From positions 16,564 to 80,563 of the forward strand of contig NZ_FQUY01000013.1 in assembly GCF_900129195.1 (NCBI RefSeq): DNA of 64,000 nt, read 5' to 3'. The stretch's first letter is position 1. Each line of letters begins with the position of its first letter. The stretch comes from Desulforamulus putei DSM 12395 (lineage in GTDB: Bacteria > Bacillota > Desulfotomaculia > Desulfotomaculales > Desulfotomaculaceae). Both the position numbers and the translations under genes were made by a program. Shown here in pieces: positions 55,309 through 63,442 of the stretch. Below the pieces are notes generated by a model. It worked only from the letters and a program-made list of their open reading frames with translations. It was not told where the DNA came from and did not search any database.

Positions 55309-56110
55309 CGGTGACAGCTTTGATAATGTTTTCTTTTCCGTAGATAGTTGTTATTTTACCGTTTTGCTTTATTATCAGTACCGGAACTCCCCCGGCATAG
55401 CGGTGGTAGGAGACTTCCCCCGCATAACCTTTTTCTTTTAGGTATTTAACCCCTTCCTGGGCTTCTCCGCTACTCTGAACAGGCTGCCACTTTTCACCCT
55501 TTGGGTCCAGTTTAGCCAGGGCTTCTGTCACTTCTTTACATGCAGGGCACTTGGGACTGAATAAAAGAACCGGTTTTATTTCTGCTATTTTCTCTATTTC
55601 TGCATCGAGTTTATTTGGGTTCAATTTCGCAGTTATGTCCTGCGCCGCCGTTAATGTATTCATACTGCTTATTGGTACGGCTATAAAAGCCACGGCAACC
55701 ATAAGAACAGTCATAACCAGCGCCATCACCCGGGCCGGGGTCTTGGTTTTTCCTCTCTGCACCAGAGATAAGCAGATAACTCCTGCCAGAATTAAAAGGT
55801 CTGCCTTTAAGCAGGTCAAGCAGGTTGTTTTTATGACGGCCTGCATAGTAAGTGATATGGATATAAGCCCTATGCCGCCGATTAACGACCAGATGGATTT
55901 ATGGGTTAGGGCAATAGCACTGCACAAGGCGCAAATCAGTACCGCAAATACGGTTATCACATCAAAGTCTGCTTGGGCTGTAAGGTATACTGCGGCAGAC
56001 AAAAATAACAGTGAGGATGGTAGCTTTTTCAAAGCACAGATCATTCCTTTCCGGTTATTCTTCGCAATAGTTATCCGGCGGTCTTTGCCATTTACCGTTA
56101 TTAACGTCAT
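55295..56110 (-). CDS. Membrane thioredoxin-like (possibly VKOR-Trx) protein
   Basis: 271 residues from ATG 56110 (GGGAGG upstream). Four to five membrane helices (20-140) with a CxxC in TTCLTCLKADLL near a membrane end, then a thioredoxin-like domain with LLFSPKCPACKEVTEAL (CPAC) and GGVPVLIIKQNGKITTIYG. This resembles VKOR-thioredoxin fusions that form disulfides in secreted proteins. It overlaps the cysteine-rich TadG-like gene by 56 bp, so its substrate may be that protein. Confidence 0.7.
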   Translation of the reverse strand: MTLITVNGKDRRITIAKNNRKGMICALKKLPSSLLFLSAAVYLTAQADFDVITVFAVLICALCSAIALTHKSIWSLIGGIGLISISLTMQAVIKTTCLTCLKADLLILAGVICLSLVQRGKTKTPARVMALVMTVLMVAVAFIAVPISSMNTLTAAQDITAKLNPNKLDAEIEKIAEIKPVLLFSPKCPACKEVTEALAKLDPKGEKWQPVQSSGEAQEGVKYLKEKGYAGEVSYHRYAGGVPVLIIKQNGKITTIYGKENIIKAVTAPAK

Positions 56111-56780
56111 GGTAGTATGTCCTCCCCTGGGAGCAGGTGGAGGCATTCAGGTACTCAAAATTAGCGTTCGGGTTGATTAGTTTTAAAAAGTCCATCAGCA
56201 GGGTCCTTACTTTGCCGTGGGCCTGGACAAATACGGATGGATAAAAACGGCTGTTGCGCCTGTTTTGGCTTAAATAGCTTGTGTCAACGGAAATATTAGA
56301 AGAACCCCCTGTTTGCGCATCCATTTCGGCGGGCTTGTTTATTTCAAAAACAGTATTAGCCGCAATAACAGCATCATCGCCTCCGTTTTTATAGTCTACC
56401 CAACGGTCCAGTATTTCCGGATCTCCGTTGCACCCGCAGGAACAGCAGTAACGACGCCATCCTTCGTTGTCTATTAAATCTGCTTCTTTACCGACAACAA
56501 TTATGGGGTCGCCGCAGTCAACACAGCAGGGACAACAACCTTTCTTACAGTCACAGCATTCTCTGCTACTACCAGGGTCTATCTCCAGTTTTACATAACG
56601 GTCAACGCTTTTAGCCGCCGCCAGCGCTGCCGCATCCCCGGCGGTTTGTAATTTTTCCTTGGCGGCGGTATATCTGCCGAAGTCTACCACAATGGCTACT
56701 AGGGCTAGAAAGATAAAAATAACTCCGGCGGTAATGGGGAGGATGCCGCCTTTCTGGTCTTTTAAGATTTTTTTAATCAC
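56055..56780 (-). CDS. tadG: TadG-like pilus protein with cysteine-rich insert
   Basis: 241 residues, GTG 56780 with GGTGGTGGG upstream, overlapping the upstream stop by 8 nt. KDQKGGILPITAGVIFIFLALVAI is the TadG-type leader/helix, followed by AKEKLQTAGDAAALAAAKSV. Residues about 75-120 hold a dense cysteine cluster (ECCDCKKGCCPCCVDCG, then YCCSCGCNG), about 14 cysteines, unusual for TadG. It may bind metal or form disulfides. Confidence 0.78.
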   Translation of the reverse strand: MIKKILKDQKGGILPITAGVIFIFLALVAIVVDFGRYTAAKEKLQTAGDAAALAAAKSVDRYVKLEIDPGSSRECCDCKKGCCPCCVDCGDPIIVVGKEADLIDNEGWRRYCCSCGCNGDPEILDRWVDYKNGGDDAVIAANTVFEINKPAEMDAQTGGSSNISVDTSYLSQNRRNSRFYPSVFVQAHGKVRTLLMDFLKLINPNANFEYLNASTCSQGRTYYHDVNNGKWQRPPDNYCEE

Positions 56781-57210
56781 CAAAGTCCCACCACCCAAAA
56801 GTTGATTTACCCGTCAGTTCTTTTTCGTCTACCGGCTGTCCTCCTACCAAAGTGGGAAACATGCTAGAAAAAGGCGATGAACGATATTTTACTTCGCAGG
56901 TTATAAATTTTCTTTGCCCGTAATTACTTGAGTTGAAAGAAATATTTATTTTACTTTGTTCAAGTTTCCACATCCATGCGGTTTGTTGTGCTTTTTCCAG
57001 TCCCTTGCTGATATCCCCGGTCATAACCGCCTGGCGGCTGCCGTCTCTGGCTGCCTTCTGTACGGCGGTATAATCGGCAATCCTGAGTCCTATGGTAATA
57101 AAAAACAAGTACAGCATGAGGAAAATAATAATACTGCCGGCAAATTCCAGCATGGCCTGGCCCCGTTCATCGCCAGTTATATTCGCTTGAGTTGGTGTAT
57201 TTGTGTTCAC
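56773..57210 (-). CDS. TadE-like pseudopilin
   Basis: 145 residues, GTG start (AAAGGAGG upstream). DERGQAMLEFAGSIIIFLMLYLF has G-1 and E+5, the pseudopilin leader, then a helix and an extracellular domain ending FGWWDFGD. It overlaps both neighbours, so the three minor-pilin genes form one coupled unit. Confidence 0.78.
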   Translation of the reverse strand: MNTNTPTQANITGDERGQAMLEFAGSIIIFLMLYLFFITIGLRIADYTAVQKAARDGSRQAVMTGDISKGLEKAQQTAWMWKLEQSKINISFNSSNYGQRKFITCEVKYRSSPFSSMFPTLVGGQPVDEKELTGKSTFGWWDFGD

Positions 57211-57604
57211 CGGGTGCCACTGCCTCCTTTACTATTTGCACTTCTTTAGACCAGACAGGGTTATTTTTGTTTAATATTTTTGGTATGCCGGGGAAAAAGG
57301 TTTTCATACTTGTTTCCACCCGGCAGGCGGGGAAGTTGCCGTTCCAGTATACGCTGACATTTTTTATTTGGGAAAAAACTTGTGTTTTAGCCAGGTAGTT
57401 TTCAGCAACAGCTTTTGCCTTGGCATAGTTATTGGTTGTGCCCAGGTAAACTGCCCCGTGGCGGGCTGCCCTGTCTGCCTGGAAGCTGTTGTACAGCCAG
57501 GAGGCGTGGATGATAAACACAAACAGCACAGCCATGTAGATGTAAAAAACCAGAGCGAATTCTACCAGGGCTTGGCCTTTTTGATCTTTCAGCAGGTTTT
57601 TTAT
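57167..57604 (-). CDS. TadE-like pseudopilin with apparent AUA start
   Basis: 145 residues if read from ATA 57604, which has AAGGAG 9 bases upstream. The resulting N-terminus KNLLKDQKGQALVEFALVFYI is a textbook TadE leader (G-1, E+5, hydrophobic helix). The first ATG (57535) lies inside the membrane helix and would remove the leader. An in-frame TGA precedes the ATA by two codons, so no other start is available. The rest is an extracellular beta-rich domain. Confidence 0.65.
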   Translation of the reverse strand: MKNLLKDQKGQALVEFALVFYIYMAVLFVFIIHASWLYNSFQADRAARHGAVYLGTTNNYAKAKAVAENYLAKTQVFSQIKNVSVYWNGNFPACRVETSMKTFFPGIPKILNKNNPVWSKEVQIVKEAVAPGEHKYTNSSEYNWR

Positions 57605-57610
57605 TTTAGA

Positions 57611-58093
57611 TCACTCCTTATCCCTTTTTGCTCCGGGGGATTCCGCAATTAATTCACCTTTGGGATCAGCAATGATTACATTACCAAAATCCTTTTCAGC
57701 AAGTGTACTTAATCTAATCCATCGTGAACTCATCCCGCCACCAACCGCGCCAAAAGACTTTATCGCAGGATGTCTGCGTATAGCTTCCTCGCACCTTTCA
57801 GCTAGGTTAGTAAAGTAACTTCGCCGTTTTGAAAAGGTTACGTCTGCATAACGTTCTACTGTCCATATTGGTTCTTCCAATACTATTCGGGTGCTGAGCA
57901 TACGAAGCATGGTAGTCATGCCCGTCTCGGTTGCCATACTGCTGATGATATAGCCATTATGCCCGGTTACCATTGCTTGGAGTAATTCACGGGCTTCCAT
58001 CTCTGTACACTCACCTACCTCGATATGTTCCGGACTTAATCTTGTTGTATCTGTCTTTTCACTGCTTTGCCTGATCTGAATTTTATTTTTCAC
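57611..58093 (-). CDS. Degenerate CpaF-like C-terminal fragment
   Basis: 160 residues from GTG 58093 (AAGGGAG upstream; the ATG at 58147 lies in a terminator). VGECTEMEARELLQAMVTGHNGYIISSMATETGMTTMLRML matches the Walker B to His-box region of CpaF ATPases, but there is no Walker A or N-terminal domain. It cannot be an ATPase on its own. Perhaps a regulatory partner of TadA or a relic. Directly upstream of the minor-pilin genes. Confidence 0.6.
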   Translation of the reverse strand: MKNKIQIRQSSEKTDTTRLSPEHIEVGECTEMEARELLQAMVTGHNGYIISSMATETGMTTMLRMLSTRIVLEEPIWTVERYADVTFSKRRSYFTNLAERCEEAIRRHPAIKSFGAVGGGMSSRWIRLSTLAEKDFGNVIIADPKGELIAESPGAKRDKE

Positions 58094-58136
58094 TTCATAA
58101 TCATCTCCCTTGAAAGTTGCTTTTAAAAACGAAAAA

Positions 58137-58159
58137 CCCCACTTCAAACTGAAGTGGGG
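58137..58159 (-). terminator. Terminator after the IS-split gene
   Basis: CCCCACTTCA/TGAAGTGGGG followed on the minus strand by TTTTTCGTTTTT. Confidence 0.8.
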
Positions 58160-58185
58160 TAATGTAGTCAGTATATAGCACAGTA

Positions 58186-58385
58186 TTAGTTGCTTAGAAT
58201 TTTAATTGGTTCTTCTGTTTTTAAGTCAACAGCGGGGTTGTATGGTGAAACAATACAGGTCTTGCCTTTGTAGAATTTTTTGTATCGCTTTGCAAAACTT
58301 TCTGCAAACATTTCTACATCAGTATGCTTCCACGTTTTAACAAAACCTGAGTCACTTGAATTTTCTCTGGCATATTGTTCTATCT
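58186..58385 (-). pseudogene. 3' part of a gene split by the IS605-type element
   Basis: 66 codons (IEQYARENSSDSGF onward, ending EEPIKILSN). Placing it after 60226 restores one continuous frame across the insertion (VLLQ-IEQYAR). The apparent start at 58398 lies inside the IS. Confidence 0.8.
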
Positions 58386-58435
58386 GACATCCTCCCACGG
58401 CTAAAGCCCGTGGGGTTCTTTTAATTCGTGGCTGT

Positions 58436-59728
58436 TTAAGCTGCTAGCTTAAACGTCCCTTGTTCACGGCCTAACGGTGTGGTTTTTCTCCACACGAACA
58501 AGTTAACCACCGGGCGTGCCAGTGCGCCCACTACTTCTAATAACGGCAAGCCGTTATCTCGAAGATACTTTTGTAGGATATTGAACGCTCCCACCACATC
58601 GGCATTAAATGCTTTACCGCAATGCACAAACAGCCCACGCTCTACTCTAGCTGACTTAACCCGTTTACTGCATAGCGGACAAGTGGTACTGGTGTTGCGT
58701 TCTGAGACTTCTTCTACCAGGATACCTCTAAGGGCCGCTTTGTATCGAAGCATTTGTATAATTCTGCGGTACGGCCAGGTGTGCAGTTCTTGATTTTGTT
58801 TAGCACCCCAATTTTTGTTTAAGCGAATACCTTTTAATTCGCCAACAATGATATGGGATACATTATTAGCCTCTGCCTGGTCTATTACCCTTTTGGTTAA
58901 TACATGCAGAAAATGATTGCGCTGCCTGCTCCACTTGCGGTTTAGAAACCGGCATTTACGGCTCTTGGTACTGTTGGTTTTAGCTTTCATCTTGTTAAAA
59001 TACCGGTCTAATGCTAATAGCTCCCCGCCCGGGAATATAAAACTTTTACCGTTAGTGATATAGCCGGTGATAATGTTAACTATGCCCAGGTCAAGTGCCA
59101 TGATGTTCTGCAGGGGCAGGTAGTTTACTTTAACTTTATGGTAGATAAGCAAATACCAGCTGCCGGTCTTATGTTCATAGGATAGCTTTACCTGCTGGAC
59201 TTTGCCCAGTGTGGTTTCCGGTGGCAGTTTATATTCCAAAGTTACAACCCGCCGGGCATATGTCCGGGGAAGTTTCAATACTATCTGGCCAATATCCGGC
59301 ATAGCAAAGGCGTTTTGCTTAAAAGTTAATGTGCTTAGCGTGTCCTTTTTCCGGAAACCGGGCGGCTTAGCCAACTTATTGCCATTCTTGCGGTGGCTGT
59401 ACCACGAACGGTAGGAGTCATCAAGTTCCGCCAAGATTTCCTGGGCGGTTTGGCTGGGCAAAAGTTTATACCAGCGGTTGGTTTTCAGGGCTTTACACTG
59501 CTCGGGAAACCCCGGAATTTTACCGGTTTCCTGCCAAACAGTCCTTCGTTCGTGATTAGCTACATTCCACATTTTTGTGGCGGCATATCCGGCAAGCCCT
59601 AACAGTAGAGCATCCTGGTTGCTAAGGTTTATAATTTTAGCTTTGGTTGTGAGCAATTGATAGGGTTCTTCGTGTTCCTCTACAATAAGTTGGCCTAACT
59701 CATCGTATTTTTTCTTTTTTCGTTTCAC
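58436..59728 (-). CDS. tnpB: TnpB, RNA-guided nuclease of IS605 type
   Basis: 430 residues from GTG 59728 (GGGGGTGA upstream), just after the tnpA stop. RuvC acids are intact: MALDLGIVNI, IIVGELKG, FNADVVGAFNIL. The zinc ribbon is incomplete: CPLC is present, but the second pair reads FVHCGK with one cysteine, a two-residue gap compared with the usual C-x-x-C-G. Nuclease residues remain, so activity is possible but zinc binding may be weakened. The omega-RNA should lie toward 58386. Confidence 0.88.
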   Translation of the reverse strand: MKRKKKKYDELGQLIVEEHEEPYQLLTTKAKIINLSNQDALLLGLAGYAATKMWNVANHERRTVWQETGKIPGFPEQCKALKTNRWYKLLPSQTAQEILAELDDSYRSWYSHRKNGNKLAKPPGFRKKDTLSTLTFKQNAFAMPDIGQIVLKLPRTYARRVVTLEYKLPPETTLGKVQQVKLSYEHKTGSWYLLIYHKVKVNYLPLQNIMALDLGIVNIITGYITNGKSFIFPGGELLALDRYFNKMKAKTNSTKSRKCRFLNRKWSRQRNHFLHVLTKRVIDQAEANNVSHIIVGELKGIRLNKNWGAKQNQELHTWPYRRIIQMLRYKAALRGILVEEVSERNTSTTCPLCSKRVKSARVERGLFVHCGKAFNADVVGAFNILQKYLRDNGLPLLEVVGALARPVVNLFVWRKTTPLGREQGTFKLAA

Positions 59729-59732
59729 GTTC

Positions 59733-60131
59733 TCACCCCCTCGTCTTTTGTTCAGCAATATATCTTTTAATGGTTTCACTGGATACATTGCCGGCCGTAG
59801 AACAAAAGAATGAACGTGTCCATAGACTTGGCAAGTGCTGCAGGTGTTTAAATTCCTGCCGCAGTTTCCTTGATGTCACTCCTTTCACTTTTGCCATAAT
59901 GTCTGATGGACTGATAGAAGGCGGGGCATTGACAAATAGGTGAACATGATCCGGCATTACTTCTAATGCCACTATTTTTAAATCGTTTTCATCGCATATC
60001 TCTTGCAGAATTTCCCGAAACCTTTTGTCTACGTCCCCGATTAGCACCTTCCGCCTGTAGCGTGGGCAGAAAACAAAGTGGTAGTTGATTAATGTTACGG
60101 TGGTTTTGGTGTACCGATATTCTTGTCCCAT
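59733..60131 (-). CDS. tnpA: TnpA, Y1 HUH transposase (IS200 type)
   Basis: 132 residues. HUH motif MPDHVHLFV and the catalytic tyrosine in IKRYIAEQ are present, with YHFVFCPRYRRKVL near the N-terminus, a family hallmark. Full length for the family. It cuts and joins single-stranded IS ends. The element appears functional. Confidence 0.93.
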   Translation of the reverse strand: MGQEYRYTKTTVTLINYHFVFCPRYRRKVLIGDVDKRFREILQEICDENDLKIVALEVMPDHVHLFVNAPPSISPSDIMAKVKGVTSRKLRQEFKHLQHLPSLWTRSFFCSTAGNVSSETIKRYIAEQKTRG

Positions 60132-60225
60132 ATTATTATTGTATCAGTTTATTGTTTTAACTGCAACATATCTTAAAAAGCCTTCATCCCACGATTAAAA
60201 CCGTGGGCTTTCGGCTAAGTTTTCT

Positions 60226-60559
60226 GTAATAGAACACCTATCCAATCTTCATTTTTTGCAGCAAAATATATATCATAATGTTTAATGCCATTAATATCTT
60301 TTTTTATGCACCTACCGGAAATTTTTTCCTTAACCTCCGGGTCATAATATTTTTCTTCTGGTATTTCATGTATAGTAATTCTCCCTAGTATATTAGCAGG
60401 ATATCCCTCAACTCTAAGTGCATTTAATACTTCCGAAACGGTTTCTGGTTTCCTAAAAATTACATTGCCGGTTTTATTATCCGTGTCAACAATCGTTAAA
60501 GCCTCTGCTGGCACTGCATTCAGCAGTGCCAGCAGAATAAAGAGAATTACTTTTTTCAT
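60226..60559 (-). pseudogene. 5' part of the IS-split secreted protein
   Basis: 111 codons: signal peptide (MKKVILFILLALLNAVPAEA), then a soluble domain ending AAKNEDWIGVLLQ. The current reading ends at 60215 after four IS-derived codons. Joined to 58186-58385 the protein would be about 177 residues. No family recognised. Confidence 0.8.
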
Positions 60560-60562
60560 CTT

Positions 60563-62719
60563 TTACAAACCAACTCCAATACCTGATTCACCTTTAGGCA
60601 CTTTTCCTCTTTTGACTATGATTGTCACCTCAGCTATGTTGTTTTCCGGCCTTATATCTGTCCATTCACCGTTGGGCGGCCAGGCTTCTGCTCTGATTTT
60701 ATATGTCCCAGGCCCGGCGGTGAAGTTGTAAGGAAACTTTTTGTAGTCTTTGGGTCCAATGTTCAGGTTATATGTTTTCGTACCACCTGCCCCGGTAATG
60801 GTGAGTCTTACAGGGATTGTTCCGGGGTTCTCGTCATCGCGGCCGGTTATAATTGTGTTTTCTACTAACACGGTAGGGTCAAAGATAATGTATTCGGTTT
60901 TTAACGGATAGATTTTTGCTATTGCGTCATAGCCGTTAATTACAATGGGCACCCGTTTCAGGTTGTTTTCTAAAGTGGTTTCCGGCCACAGGTTTTTAAG
61001 CTGCGGGGAAGCTGTCGGGTAATCCAGGTTGGCTCCCACTGCGATGTGCTGCGTTCCTTTTTCGGCGCCGGTCCATTCAAAGGTTACGGTTATTTCTTCG
61101 CCCTGGTTGTTAAAGACAAGGTATTGGTCGTCATTTAACTGGGCATTTATCTGAGAAAGTCTTGGTAGTTCATTGCCGTTTTGGTCTTTTAAAACAGCTT
61201 TGTATGCAGCAGTACCCAGTTCGTTAAAGGCCCCCACCGGTACCGGCAGGCCCGGGATGATAAGTTTATTAGCCTTGATTTTTGCCGTGGCTTTGTATTT
61301 TTCTCCCGGCTTCACGATGTACCCCTGGGCGTTTTTGGGGCAGCCCGGGTCAAGGGATACCACTTCAATGTCAAGGGGCTGGGCATACCATGCTTTAACG
61401 CCTTTCTCTGTAGTTACTACTACCCAGTTTTCGGAACCGGAAAGCTCGCCGGAAATCCCGGTACCGTAGGAACTGCCTCCTTCTGTTTGAACCGCAGGAA
61501 CGGCGCTTGCTTTAACCCCGGTGTAAGGGTCAATGGAAGCCAGCCAGCCCTGGCCTGTACCTTCTAAAACTCTTGCCCCGATACCCGGTACCAGCCACAC
61601 CATGGGGGCTGTCTGCGCCCGGCTGTCAAACTGTACTGCCCAGTTGGTGTTATGGGTGTTTCTGTCTACGGACAGCAGTTTGCCCTTTTGCCCAGGCATA
61701 CCCACCGCAGGGAAGTAAACTGTATTTTTGGTTAATGCCGGGGAACGGTTGGAGAAGGTGCCGTAGTTGTCACTGTTAATCCAACCTTCCATGGTTTTTA
61801 CATTGTACCCGTATACCCTACTCCACTGGTCACCGAAGTATAGCCAGTCGCCGTCTACGCTGAAGCTGGCTACTATGCTGGAGTGGGTTGTTACGGTTTT
61901 GTAGGCTATGGGGCTTTTCAATTCAACTTTACCGTTTACTTCCTGTAAAATATCGTCCAGCCTATATATTTTAAACTCACCTTTGCCATTGGGGCCCCGG
62001 TCTAAGCCCACCACAAAGCCCTGGCCGTTAAGCACCGGCGCCGGGCTTGAGCTGGTGCGGCCGCTGTCGGCTACTTTGATGCGGATGTTATTGGCTTTTG
62101 TTTTGTCCATCGGGTCGGTGGCTAAATGCACCTCTGCGGTGTTGCCGGCGGTGTAGACTACCACCTCGTGGCCACGCCATTTTAATACCAGGGGGGCGGA
62201 GACGATGTCGGAGGACCACTGGTCCTGAAATTCATATACCTTTTTAGCTTGGGTAAAATCGGTAATGTCAATAATGTGAAGATACCCTGTTTTTCCTTCG
62301 TGCTTATCTGTCCCGATGTAAATATATCTTTTACCATCATCTTTTTTAATCAAGGTCGGGTGAGACTTAGTTTCCCTATCACCCATCAAAGGAATACTCC
62401 ACAAGGGACTGTTCTGCTGGAAACCTGATTCGTCAATTTTGCCGGTAGGTTCTTTACAGACATAGCCTCTCAGCTGGTTGCCGGTGACCGCCACTACCAG
62501 GGTTTGCCCCTCGAACTGGCCCCAGCCTTTTAGAATTAAAGGTTGTGAGTAGGATGTGCCGCTGTCGTCTTTCCAGGCCGGCCACAGCACCGGTTCTGTT
62601 CCCTCTGCCACCCTTGTCCGATGGTCGTTAAAACCAAAAGTGGTCACTTCCGCATAGGCGGCTGAGCAGAGGGAAAACAGAAACAGCATGACCAGTAACC
62701 ATACTCTTGCTCTTTTCAC
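60563..62719 (-). CDS. Secreted PQQ-like beta-propeller protein with CARDB-like tail
   Basis: 718 residues, GTG start (AAGGAGG upstream). Signal peptide 1-23. Residues 40-430 show repeated WSIP-, GWLASIDPYTG- and KLLSVDRNT-type blades of a PQQ-like propeller. The C-terminal 200 residues form two CARDB-like beta domains (VKPGEKYKATAKIKANK; NIAEVTIIVKR). Its place next to minor pilins suggests a PilY/TadG-like tip or surface role; this is an inference. Confidence 0.78.
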   Translation of the reverse strand: MKRARVWLLVMLFLFSLCSAAYAEVTTFGFNDHRTRVAEGTEPVLWPAWKDDSGTSYSQPLILKGWGQFEGQTLVVAVTGNQLRGYVCKEPTGKIDESGFQQNSPLWSIPLMGDRETKSHPTLIKKDDGKRYIYIGTDKHEGKTGYLHIIDITDFTQAKKVYEFQDQWSSDIVSAPLVLKWRGHEVVVYTAGNTAEVHLATDPMDKTKANNIRIKVADSGRTSSSPAPVLNGQGFVVGLDRGPNGKGEFKIYRLDDILQEVNGKVELKSPIAYKTVTTHSSIVASFSVDGDWLYFGDQWSRVYGYNVKTMEGWINSDNYGTFSNRSPALTKNTVYFPAVGMPGQKGKLLSVDRNTHNTNWAVQFDSRAQTAPMVWLVPGIGARVLEGTGQGWLASIDPYTGVKASAVPAVQTEGGSSYGTGISGELSGSENWVVVTTEKGVKAWYAQPLDIEVVSLDPGCPKNAQGYIVKPGEKYKATAKIKANKLIIPGLPVPVGAFNELGTAAYKAVLKDQNGNELPRLSQINAQLNDDQYLVFNNQGEEITVTFEWTGAEKGTQHIAVGANLDYPTASPQLKNLWPETTLENNLKRVPIVINGYDAIAKIYPLKTEYIIFDPTVLVENTIITGRDDENPGTIPVRLTITGAGGTKTYNLNIGPKDYKKFPYNFTAGPGTYKIRAEAWPPNGEWTDIRPENNIAEVTIIVKRGKVPKGESGIGVGL

Positions 62720-62770
62720 AAATCAGTCCTCCTTTGTATTTTTTTCATCAAAATCACCTCCAGAATATAT

Positions 62771-62796
62771 GAAACCCGGCCATTTAGCCGGGTTTC
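62771..62796 (-). terminator. Terminator after the stalk-domain gene
   Basis: GAAACCCGGC/GCCGGGTTTC, 10-bp stem, partly followed by T-rich sequence. Confidence 0.65.
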
Positions 62797-62798
62797 GG

Positions 62799-63353
62799 TT
62801 ATTTGCTGGTGATGTATACGGTGTTATTTGCCTGATCCCAGTTGACGTTGCAGTTTAAGGCTTCACTTAACGCACGAACGGGAATAAAAGTACGGTTATT
62901 CTTAACTAGCGGAGCGGTGTCCATGGTTTTATTGACGCCGTTGACGGTGAAGGTTTTCTTGCCGATGGTCATTTCAACTTTAAAGAGCTCTTTATTAAAG
63001 ATTTCTTTCTTGCAAATAATCTTTTGTGTTTCATTAATCCAGACTACCTGGCAGCCCAGTGCTTCGCCGATGGCCCGGAAGGGAGCCTGGGTGCGGTTGG
63101 CGCTGTCTACAAAGGGCGGTACATCAGAAATAACCTGCTGGCCGTTGACAAAGATTTTGATAGTGTTGTTAACTGCAGGAGGATTGGTAGGGTTTGTAGG
63201 TTTATTTTCCTGCCATTGGAAATTGGGGTCGGGCTTAGAGGTATCAACCCCTTCGCCCCCGTTGCCGGGGATAATAATTTCGGCAAAAGCCGGGGTCACG
63301 GCCATCGTTACCACCATTACAGCCAGCATCAGCATGGTTAACAGTTTTTTCAT
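62799..63353 (-). CDS. Secreted stalk-domain protein (copper amine oxidase N-like)
   Basis: 184 residues from ATG 63353 (AAAGGAG upstream). Signal peptide 1-25 (ends PAFA). A proline/asparagine-rich linker (30-60) is followed by two stalk units: RTQAPFRAIGEALGCQVVWINE and RTFIPVRALSEALNCNVNWDQ. Each unit has a cysteine at the same place. Related to the protein at 41327. Confidence 0.85.
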   Translation of the reverse strand: MKKLLTMLMLAVMVVTMAVTPAFAEIIIPGNGGEGVDTSKPDPNFQWQENKPTNPTNPPAVNNTIKIFVNGQQVISDVPPFVDSANRTQAPFRAIGEALGCQVVWINETQKIICKKEIFNKELFKVEMTIGKKTFTVNGVNKTMDTAPLVKNNRTFIPVRALSEALNCNVNWDQANNTVYITSK

Positions 63354-63442
63354 GAAAATCACTCTCCTTTAAAGTTTAGACGTTTAGAACCTGTGTTTGG
63401 TTTCAGGGTTAAGGGGGTTATTTACTGATTTTTACAGAAAAT

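Larger units (their letters stand above)
58386..60225 (-). mobile_element. Complete IS200/IS605-family element (tnpA + tnpB)
   Basis: About 1840 bp. Left-end hairpin at 60186-60208 (CCCACG/CGTGGG) and right-end hairpin at 58391-58413 (CCCACGG/CCGTGGG), with tnpA and tnpB in the same direction. It has inserted 3' of TTAC and there is no target duplication, as expected for the family. Boundaries are set where the split gene's frame rejoins. Confidence 0.85.

Noticed and set aside
58186..58398. Independent 70-codon gene
   Set aside because: Its start lies inside the IS; the frame is the 3' half of a split gene.
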